This document shows positions 1 to 4,897 of a DNA stretch of 5,104 nucleotides, in pieces. A model generated the notes under the pieces. That model saw only the letters and a program-made list of their open reading frames with translations, ran no database searches and was not told the origin of the DNA. How positions within the stretch are numbered: the stretch's first letter is position 1; each line of letters begins with the position of its first letter. The DNA is taken from contig JAKFVZ010000585.1 of assembly GCA_021732965.1 (NCBI GenBank), forward strand, positions 1 through 5,104, in the 5' to 3' direction. The translations under genes and the position numbers were made by a program. The stretch is from Reyranella sp. (GTDB taxonomy: Bacteria; Pseudomonadota; Alphaproteobacteria; Reyranellales; Reyranellaceae).

Positions 1-525
1 TACAAGGTCGTCTCGGGCTCGATCCGTTCCTACAAGCTGCTCAGCGACGGCCGCCGCCAGATCGACGCCTTCCACCTGCCCGGCGACATCTTCGGCCTGG
101 AGGCCGACAGCGACCACCGCTTCACCGCCGAAGCCGTCGAAGCCACCTCCGTAATCGCCTTCCGACGGTCCCGGCTCGTCGAACTGACGGCCGACGATCC
201 GGCCTTCGGCGAGCAGGTCATGACGTCGATGATGCGCAGCCTCGAGCGGGCGCAGGACCACATGCTGCTGCTCGGCCGCAAGACGGCGCAGGAGAAGCTC
301 GCCAGCTTCCTGCTGGAAATGGCGGCGCGCCTTTCGCAGGAAAACGGGCATGTCGTCCTGCCGATGCAGCGCGCCGACATCGCCGACCATCTCGGCCTCA
401 CCATCGAGACGGTATCGCGCACCCTGACCCAGCTGGCGCGCGACCACCTCATCGGGTTGCGCTCGGGAAGCCGCGACGTGGACCTGTGCGACATCAAGGG
501 TCTGCGTCATCTCCAGGGCTGCTGA
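1..525 (+). CDS. Crp/Fnr-family transcriptional regulator, FixK-like (5' truncated by window edge)
   Basis: This is a DNA-binding regulator of the CRP/FNR superfamily. The frame is open from base 1 to TGA at 523-525, giving 174 visible residues; the start lies outside the window. Visible residues 1-60 are the end of the cyclic-nucleotide-like beta-roll, including the typical FHLPGDIFGLE stretch. Residues 68-105 form the long dimerisation helix. Residues 118-163 form the winged helix-turn-helix, whose recognition helix TIETVSRTL (134-142) has the E..SR pattern (E136, S139, R140) that in FNR and FixK reads TTGAT-N4-ATCAA half sites. Where E. coli FNR has its central cluster cysteine, this protein reads ATSVIAF with no Cys, so an oxygen-sensing [4Fe-4S] cluster is unlikely and a FixK-type role is favoured. 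The N-terminal region, where other FNR cysteines would lie, is not visible. A matching box occurs at 2834-2847. The gene is convergent with the transpeptidase gene. Family assignment is firm; the FixK subgroup is inferred. Confidence 0.93.
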   Translation, partial: YKVVSGSIRSYKLLSDGRRQIDAFHLPGDIFGLEADSDHRFTAEAVEATSVIAFRRSRLVELTADDPAFGEQVMTSMMRSLERAQDHMLLLGRKTAQEKLASFLLEMAARLSQENGHVVLPMQRADIADHLGLTIETVSRTLTQLARDHLIGLRSGSRDVDLCDIKGLRHLQGC

Positions 526-558
526 TCGGGCTCGACATTCCCCACACGGCATGCCGGT

Positions 559-1305
559 TCAAAGCGCGCCTGAGCAGTTCTTCGATCCCTGACGATCGCC
601 GGCGGCCTGTGCAAGCGGGCCGCGTCCATAGACGTCCGGATGATCGATCAGCTTCCCCGCGGCATCGGGAAAACGCGTGCGATAGACGAGGCGTGCGGGG
701 ATCTCGGCGGCCAGCGGCACACGTCGCGTGGCGCCCGCGGCAATCGCCGCATCGATCTCCGGTCGCGTCATATCCAGTACCCAGCCGGCAAGCTCGCGCG
801 CCTGCTCCACGCGGATGCATCCGTGGCTGAAGGCACGGCTGGTCTTCTCGAAGTACGACCGGTCGTTCGTGTCGTGCATGAAGATCAATTGATCGTTATC
901 GAGTTCGAAGAGCACCCGACCGAGAGGGTTGCGCGGCCCTGGCGGCATGAAGCGGGCGCCCTCTAATCGCACCATCGCGGGCGTGGGGGTCCAGGACGGA
1001 TTGAACTTCACCGCGACGATGGCCGTCGCCAGCTCGGGCGTGGGGGTTGCGCGCCTGCCCACGACCACACGGCTGCGCAGGACGGGCGTACCGTTCTCGA
1101 AGGCGATGAGCTCGAACGACGGGATGTTCACCACGACGAACTTGCCGCGGGCCGGGACGTCGACGCCGACCGCCCGCAACGCGGCATTCCTCTCATCGCG
1201 CTGCGGCGGCACCGCGCTCCCGGCGGGCACCGGCTGGCTGCCGCCACAAGCCGCAAGCAGGAGCAGCGCAGCCCCGCCAAGGATCAGTGTGAAAGAAAGG
1301 CGCAT
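559..1305 (-). CDS. L,D-transpeptidase (YkuD/YcbB-type catalytic domain), predicted lipoprotein
   Basis: This predicted cell-wall enzyme would form 3-3 peptidoglycan cross-links or attach proteins to the wall by acyl transfer through a catalytic cysteine. From the ATG at 1305 it has 248 residues. Residues 1-20 are a lipoprotein signal peptide ending in the lipobox LAAC (Cys20); Gly at +2 argues against inner-membrane retention, so an outer-membrane anchor is likely. The YkuD domain spans about 54-180, with VVVNIPSFEL at 57-66, PPGPRNPLGR at 121-130, His144 in FMHD, and SHGCIRV at 160-166 giving catalytic Cys163. This pattern resembles the YcbB/LdtD group, but the scaffold and peptidoglycan-binding domains of that family are absent. 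An in-frame ATG at 1350 exists, but the 1305 start is preferred: it begins exactly at the signal peptide and has GGGAG four bases upstream. It overlaps the end of the Usp gene by 22 bases, so it is probably co-transcribed with it. Confidence 0.93.
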   Translation of the reverse strand: MRLSFTLILGGAALLLLAACGGSQPVPAGSAVPPQRDERNAALRAVGVDVPARGKFVVVNIPSFELIAFENGTPVLRSRVVVGRRATPTPELATAIVAVKFNPSWTPTPAMVRLEGARFMPPGPRNPLGRVLFELDNDQLIFMHDTNDRSYFEKTSRAFSHGCIRVEQARELAGWVLDMTRPEIDAAIAAGATRRVPLAAEIPARLVYRTRFPDAAGKLIDHPDVYGRGPLAQAAGDRQGSKNCSGAL

Positions 1306-2111
1306 CGCTCTCCCGTCAGAAGCTCGGCCGTGACGCCGCCCAGCGTCCATTTCCCTTCCCGGCTGTATCCGTAGGCGCCCGCCACGATCAGGTTGGCATC
1401 GCCACCCCGCGCAATCTCCAGAAGCTGCGACGCGTTGGCCTTCGTCGTGGGAACGACCAGGGTTTCCGCCTTGATGTCATGGCGTGCCAGCCAGTTGGCC
1501 ACGCGCGCGACGCTGGTGCGGGCAAGCGCCTGGTCTTCCGCCGCGTCCATCGTGACGACGGTCACTGTGGCGGCTGCCTTCAGCAGGGGCAGCGCGTCGG
1601 CGATCGCCCGCCGGGCTTCCCGCGAGTCCTTCCACGCCACCAGAATGCGGTCGAAGGATGCCGGGTCGCGGGATTGCGGCAGCAGCAGCACCGGCCGCCC
1701 CGCCTTCATGACCAGATCGCAGAGATCGGGCTGTCGGGTGGCGTCGAACGGATCGCCCTTCTTCGCCGTTCCCACGACGATGAGATCGGCGGCGGCCGAC
1801 TCTCCCGCGAGGTGATCCGCCAGCGGCTCGAGACAGCTGCGCCCACTCCAGTCGACCGGCTGACTCAGGCTCGCGGTGGCCGCCCGGAAATCCGCCTCCG
1901 CTTGCAGCAGATGCCTCTCCCGTTGCCGGCGATCCTCCTCGAACAGGCCGGCAGGAACGGGATAATCGTGGCAAAGGCAATGGATCGGTCGACACGCGGC
2001 GCGCCCGAGAAGGACGGCGTCGAAACGTTTCGCCAGATCCACCGACGCCGCCATCAGTCGGCCGTTCGCGCGGCCCGGTGGCAACGACACCAGTATCGTC
2101 CGGTAGTTCAT
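1284..2111 (-). CDS. Universal stress protein with two tandem Usp domains
   Basis: This is a cytoplasmic stress-associated protein of 275 residues, about twice a single Usp domain. Domain 1 (about 1-150) starts with YRTILVSL and ends with VLLLP. Domain 2 (about 155-275) starts with RILVAWKDS. Domain 2 keeps the ATP-binding signature G-x2-G-x9-G (G245, G248, G258) in GAYGYSREGKWTLGG. Domain 1 has lost it: the corresponding stretch after LIVVGT is KKGDPFDATRQ, so only the second half is expected to bind nucleotide. The ATG at 2111 is supported by GGAGG at 2119-2123 with a seven-base spacer. The gene follows the holin-like gene after 37 bases and overlaps the transpeptidase gene downstream. In FixK- and Dos-type regulons, Usp genes are frequently induced by low oxygen, which fits the box upstream of this unit. 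The exact ligand and role are unknown. Confidence 0.92.
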   Translation of the reverse strand: MNYRTILVSLPPGRANGRLMAASVDLAKRFDAVLLGRAACRPIHCLCHDYPVPAGLFEEDRRQRERHLLQAEADFRAATASLSQPVDWSGRSCLEPLADHLAGESAAADLIVVGTAKKGDPFDATRQPDLCDLVMKAGRPVLLLPQSRDPASFDRILVAWKDSREARRAIADALPLLKAAATVTVVTMDAAEDQALARTSVARVANWLARHDIKAETLVVPTTKANASQLLEIARGGDANLIVAGAYGYSREGKWTLGGVTAELLTGERCAFLSH

Positions 2112-2148
2112 GGGACTGCCTCCGCCGCTTCCGATTGCCGAAGCCCGT

Positions 2149-2466
2149 TCAGCGGCTCGATCGTTCGCGCCGGTCGCCCGACTGGAGGATCAGGGCGAGA
2201 ACGAACGCCGCCACGAGATAGACCGCGCCGAGAATCAGCCCGGCATACGACCTGTCGAGCCAACGCGCGAGGAAGCTGAAGGCGGCGAAGCTGAAGAACC
2301 CGACGCTGACCGTGCAGAGCACCGCCACAACGCTCCATCCGCCGACTCGCCGGGCGGTCCTGCGGGCGGCGTTGCCTGCGATGGTGGCCGCCATCAAGCC
2401 AAGTATCCGCAGCGCCATGCTCGTGATGGACGCGGCGCCCGGCAATGCCGCCTTTGCGTCGCTCAC
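2149..2466 (-). CDS. YqjE-like / phage-holin-superfamily small membrane protein
   Basis: This is a small integral inner-membrane protein of 105 residues. It has a polar, Arg-rich stretch (residues about 20-42), two hydrophobic segments (about 44-68, rich in V, F, S and A, and about 74-95, YAGLILGAVYLVAAFVLALI), and a short charged tail, SGDRRERSSR. This two-helix plan matches the holin-superfamily proteins annotated as YqjE in enterobacteria. Despite the name, such genes are chromosomal and are not evidence of prophage lysis. The start is GTG at 2464-2466, inside the GTGA overlap with the TGA of the DUF883 gene. No clear ribosome binding site precedes it, so translational coupling is likely. 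The neighbour is the DUF883 gene, the same order as yqjD-yqjE in E. coli, which strongly supports the pairing. The molecular function is not established. Confidence 0.8.
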   Translation of the reverse strand: MSDAKAALPGAASITSMALRILGLMAATIAGNAARRTARRVGGWSVVAVLCTVSVGFFSFAAFSFLARWLDRSYAGLILGAVYLVAAFVLALILQSGDRRERSSR

Positions 2467-2780
2467 CGGCGCACCAGCAGGACACCCAGCAGCAGCCCGG
2501 CGGCTGCGGCGCAGGCCACCGATGTCCAGGGCCGTTCGCGGATCGACCGTTCGAGCTCCTGGCGTCCGTCCCGCGCCAGGCTCGCCGCATGATCCACATC
2601 GATCTTGTCGGCGAGCGCCCGGGCCTTGGCCAGCAGGCTGCGGGCGGCCTCGTCGGCGCTGTTCAGCGCCTCCTTGCTCTCGGCGTTCACCATGGTCTCG
2701 AGGGTCGCCGCCAGCTTCTCCAGCTGTTCGCGCAGCACACCCGGTTCGACGCCGAGATAACCGTATGTATCCTTCGTCAC
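2463..2780 (-). CDS. DUF883 (YqjD/ElaB-like) membrane-anchored protein
   Basis: From the GTG at 2780 this protein has 105 residues. Residues about 11-82 are a charged amphipathic helix (LREQLEKLAATLETMV, then AARSLLAKARALADKI), followed by RERPWTSVA and a glycine/alanine-rich C-terminal transmembrane segment, AAAAGLLLGVLLVRR. This is the architecture of DUF883 proteins such as YqjD and ElaB: a C-tail anchor in the inner membrane and a cytoplasmic helical arm. In E. coli those proteins are linked to stationary phase and ribosome association; whether this one does the same is inference. An upstream in-frame ATG at 2807 would add nine residues, but it lacks a ribosome binding site and falls inside the predicted -10 element. 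The GTG has GGGAG at 2787-2791 with a six-base spacer. It ends in a GTGA overlap with the holin-like gene and is the first gene of the putative FixK-controlled unit. Confidence 0.82.
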   Translation of the reverse strand: MTKDTYGYLGVEPGVLREQLEKLAATLETMVNAESKEALNSADEAARSLLAKARALADKIDVDHAASLARDGRQELERSIRERPWTSVACAAAAGLLLGVLLVRR

Positions 2781-2786
2781 GGCGGT

Positions 2787-2791
2787 CTCCC
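2787..2791 (-). promoter_or_regulatory. Ribosome binding site that fixes the DUF883 start
   Basis: GGGAG on the - strand lies six bases before the GTG at 2780. The alternative ATG at 2807 is preceded by TTCCGGCGTGCAACG, which contains no purine-rich Shine-Dalgarno match. This site therefore decides the start in favour of GTG. Confidence 0.65.
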
Positions 2792-2805
2792 AGATTGGAT
2801 CAACC

Positions 2806-2811
2806 ATCGTT
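2806..2811 (-). promoter_or_regulatory. Possible -10 element of the FixK-dependent promoter
   Basis: If the box at 2834-2847 is centred at -41.5, the -10 hexamer falls here and reads AACGAT (three of six matches to TATAAT, including the conserved A at position 2 and AT at the end). The predicted transcription start is near 2799, leaving a leader of about 19 bases before the GTG at 2780. The hexamer match is weak, as is usual for activator-dependent promoters. Its position was derived from the box and not found independently. Confidence 0.35.
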
Positions 2812-2833
2812 GCACGCCGGAAGAAGCACGTTC

Positions 2834-2847
2834 TTGACGTACATCAA
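2834..2847 (-). promoter_or_regulatory. FNR/FixK-type binding box (TTGATGTACGTCAA)
   Basis: On the - strand this reads TTGAT-GTAC-GTCAA. It matches the FNR/FixK consensus TTGAT-N4-ATCAA at nine of ten defined bases, and the variant TTGAY-N4-RTCAA fully. The inner GTAC is itself palindromic, so the 14-mer is symmetric except at one base pair. It is the best such site I found in the window, and it lies just upstream of the DUF883-holin-Usp-transpeptidase unit in the right orientation for class II activation. It overlaps the TGA stop (2844-2846) of the transporter gene. The regulator at 1-525 has the recognition-helix residues expected for this sequence, but a different Crp/Fnr paralogue could equally be the one that binds. 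Confidence 0.7.
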
Positions 2848-3950
2848 CCCCGGGCAGCCGGTTCCGGACTTCGAGGGTGCGCAACCGTCAGCCTGTCGAT
2901 CGCCAGCAGCAGGACGCCGACGCGGCTTGCGGACGAGGCCCATTCGGCCAGTCTCGGATAGTTGTCGACCAGCCAGTTGAACGCGATCTGGACCGCCGCG
3001 AACGCCGCCGCAGCCTGTGTCACCTCCCCCAGCGACAGGGACCGGTCGATGTACTTCGGCACGCAGAGGATCAATCCGATGATCGGCGCGAGCAGCGTGT
3101 TGCCGTGTGAGACGAGCGTCGTCCGCACATGCTGGCCGCACAGCGAGGCCCAGCTGCGCAACACCTCTTCCAGGGCGAACCCCACGGGCGCGGCCTGGGC
3201 GATCGCGCCAGGTGCCCGCTGGTCGCCCTGTGCCGAGCGGAGCCGGGCCACGGCGAACTTCAATTCCGATTCCGCCTGGTTCTTCCGCTCGATGACATGC
3301 GCCATCCGGCGCCCCACGAGGATCATCATTCCCGTCGTCAGGGCTGCATAGAAAACGCTGGCGAAGACCAGGTACCCCGGCAACTCGAAGCCCAGCTCGC
3401 GGGGACCGACCCGAAGGCTGCCACCGATCGTCCACAGGACGACCACGAAGGTCGACGCGGTCAGGACCGACGACAGAAGTCCGGTGACGAGATCGATCGG
3501 CGCATCCGTGGCGATGCGTGCGTCCTCGGCGATGCGATACTCCGGCAGCTGCGGTTCGTCCGCGCCGGCGTCGAGCCGACGGCAGTTGTCGTTGTCGAGC
3601 CAGAGCCCGAGCAGGCGATTGGTCAGCCAACCGCGCCACCGCCGCTGGAAGGTCATGCGCGCCCAGACCGCGAAGGCGGCCAGCGCGATGCTGGCCGCCG
3701 CGAACTGCGGCAGCAGGTAGGTCTGATTGCGAATCTCCTCGCCGTTGCGCTGCTCCAGCGCATCGAAGAAGTCGCGGTTCCAGATGTTCAGCCGGTATTG
3801 CACGAGCAACTGGGCGATCACGCAGACGACGAGCGCCGCGATGAGAAGCCACGGCAGCCAGCTTCCCGCGCCGGTTCCGAAACCCGCCGCCGTCCGCCAG
3901 AAGCGTCGCAGCGATCCTCGCCCCACGGCAGAGGGGGCGTCTTCCTTCAC
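2844..3950 (-). CDS. ABCD/SbmA-BacA-like transporter membrane domain, without ATPase domain
   Basis: This 368-residue inner-membrane protein resembles the transmembrane domain of ABC_membrane_2 proteins (YddA, SbmA/BacA, ABCD family). Visible features are a first helix at about 31-52, NIWNRDFFDALEQRN at 55-69, a second helix at about 79-97, RRWRGWLT at 103-110, EYRIAEDARIATDAP at 137-151, helices at about 152-176 and 191-213, and the C-terminal LVDNYPRLAEWASSASR at 327-343. It then stops after a Pro-rich tail. The family members it most resembles continue into a nucleotide-binding domain (about 570-600 residues in total); no Walker A or signature motif is present here or downstream in any frame. 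The cytoplasmic stretch at 238-256, where ABCD proteins carry an EEIAFYGG-like coupling motif, is unrelated in sequence. SbmA/BacA (about 406 residues) also lack the ATPase and work on proton motive force, so a functional transporter is possible; decay is the alternative. The start is GTG in a GTGA overlap with glk. The substrate is unknown. Confidence 0.82.
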   Translation of the reverse strand: MKEDAPSAVGRGSLRRFWRTAAGFGTGAGSWLPWLLIAALVVCVIAQLLVQYRLNIWNRDFFDALEQRNGEEIRNQTYLLPQFAAASIALAAFAVWARMTFQRRWRGWLTNRLLGLWLDNDNCRRLDAGADEPQLPEYRIAEDARIATDAPIDLVTGLLSSVLTASTFVVVLWTIGGSLRVGPRELGFELPGYLVFASVFYAALTTGMMILVGRRMAHVIERKNQAESELKFAVARLRSAQGDQRAPGAIAQAAPVGFALEEVLRSWASLCGQHVRTTLVSHGNTLLAPIIGLILCVPKYIDRSLSLGEVTQAAAAFAAVQIAFNWLVDNYPRLAEWASSASRVGVLLLAIDRLTVAHPRSPEPAARG

Positions 3951-4897
3951 GTCCCGCTTCTCAGTGCTAGGGCTGTGAGGCCGAGGAAGGTCGGCTCCGG
4001 ACGGACGATGACGCGGGTCGCGATCCGGGCGGCGTAGGGCTCGAACCGGCCCTTGCGAACGAACTTCGCCCGGAACGCCGAGCGCTGCAGCACCGGAACG
4101 AGCCGAGGCCCGATGCCGCCCCCGAGCAGGACGCCGCCTTTGGCACCGAACAGAAGCGCCAGATCGCCCGCAAACGACCCGAGGAAGCCGCAGAACATGT
4201 CGACCGCCTTGCCCGCCTGCGGATTGTCACCCTGCAGGGCACCCCGCACGATCTCCTCGGGGGTGAGCACTCGGGCGCCGCCCTCGTGGCCACCGAGCGC
4301 CTGATGGAGATTCACCAGCCCGCTTCCCGAGAGCACACGCTCGGCGGAGACGTGATCGAAGCGATGGCGTAGGAATTCGACCACCGAGGCTTCGGCCGCA
4401 TCGCTCGCAGCCAGGGTCGCGTGCCCGCCTTCGCTCGACAGGACATGCGGGCCTTCCGCGCCGGGCATATAGCAGGCGACACCCAGTCCGGTGCCGGGCG
4501 CCAGCAGGACGACCGGACTGCCCGGATCGCAATAGCCGTCGCCGATGGTGACGACGTCGCCGTCCGTGAGGTTCGGCACACCCCAGGCGAGCGCGGCGAG
4601 ATCGTTGACGAGCGTTACGTCGCGTAGCGACAGGAGGCGCTGGAGTTGCTCGCTCTCCAGCACCCAGGACGCGTTCGTGAGCTTGCAGCGTCCACCCGAG
4701 ACTGGACCCGCCACCGCGATCACGGCCTCCTCGACGACGACGCCCTCCGCCTGGCCGTTGAGAAAGTGACGGAACGCATCGACAGCGCTCGAATAGGCGC
4801 CCGTCGGCACCGATTCGATGGGTCCCAGCCGGTCGCCTTCGAGAAGCGCAAACCGGGTGCGTGTCCCGCCGACGTCGGCTAGGAGACGGCAGGTCAT
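3947..4897 (-). CDS. glk: Glucokinase (Glk family, hexokinase/actin fold)
   Basis: This enzyme phosphorylates glucose with ATP to glucose-6-phosphate in the cytoplasm. From the ATG at 4897 it has 316 residues, close to E. coli Glk (321), and the functional residues align almost position for position. The phosphate-1 loop is LLADVGGTRTRFAL at 5-18. LTNASW (73-78) and LVNDLAALAWG (96-106) provide N98 and the catalytic base D99. PGTGLGVA (134-141) is the phosphate-2 loop. SSEGGHATL (154-162) gives glucose-binding E156 and H159, and ERVLSGSGL (186-194) gives E186. GGVLLGGGIGPRL and a C-terminal TFLGLTALAL complete the adenosine region. A longer open frame reaches 5026, but the ATG at 4897 starts exactly at the family N-terminus, has AAGG about seven bases upstream, and overlaps the beta-glucosidase stop as ATGA. 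The context implies phosphorylation of glucose freed by the upstream glucosidase. Confidence 0.95.
   Translation of the reverse strand: MTCRLLADVGGTRTRFALLEGDRLGPIESVPTGAYSSAVDAFRHFLNGQAEGVVVEEAVIAVAGPVSGGRCKLTNASWVLESEQLQRLLSLRDVTLVNDLAALAWGVPNLTDGDVVTIGDGYCDPGSPVVLLAPGTGLGVACYMPGAEGPHVLSSEGGHATLAASDAAEASVVEFLRHRFDHVSAERVLSGSGLVNLHQALGGHEGGARVLTPEEIVRGALQGDNPQAGKAVDMFCGFLGSFAGDLALLFGAKGGVLLGGGIGPRLVPVLQRSAFRAKFVRKGRFEPYAARIATRVIVRPEPTFLGLTALALRSGT

Noticed and set aside
526..558. A 10-base palindrome CGGCATGCCG (547-556) in the gap between the convergent regulator and transpeptidase genes, considered as a bidirectional terminator.
   Set aside because: It has no room for a loop with a stable stem and no T-run on either side, so a Rho-independent terminator cannot be supported.
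889..902. A second FNR-like match, TTGATCGTTATCGA, next to a 12-base palindrome GATCAATTGATC (883-894).
   Set aside because: It lies in the middle of the transpeptidase coding sequence, codes for the DNDQLI stretch, has a mismatch in the second half site, and is not upstream of any gene start. Probably coincidence.
1479..2279. A 266-codon + strand open frame opposite the universal stress gene.
   Set aside because: No family motifs, Arg/Gly-rich translation, opposite a gene with clear Usp signatures. Shadow.
2149..2466. Holin-like gene as evidence of a prophage or lysis cassette beside a wall enzyme.
   Set aside because: The pairing with a DUF883 gene matches chromosomal yqjD-yqjE, the wall enzyme is an L,D-transpeptidase and not an endolysin, and no phage genes are present.
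2800..3852. A 350-codon - strand frame overlapping the transporter in another frame.
   Set aside because: Its sequence is Arg/Gly/Ala-rich without membrane segments, while the competing frame shows transporter motifs throughout. It also contributes no ATPase domain to the truncated transporter.
3129..4037. A 302-codon open frame on the + strand antisense to the transporter.
   Set aside because: Typical high-GC antisense shadow: low-complexity Arg/Pro/Gln-rich product with no recognisable motif, fully opposite a well-supported gene.
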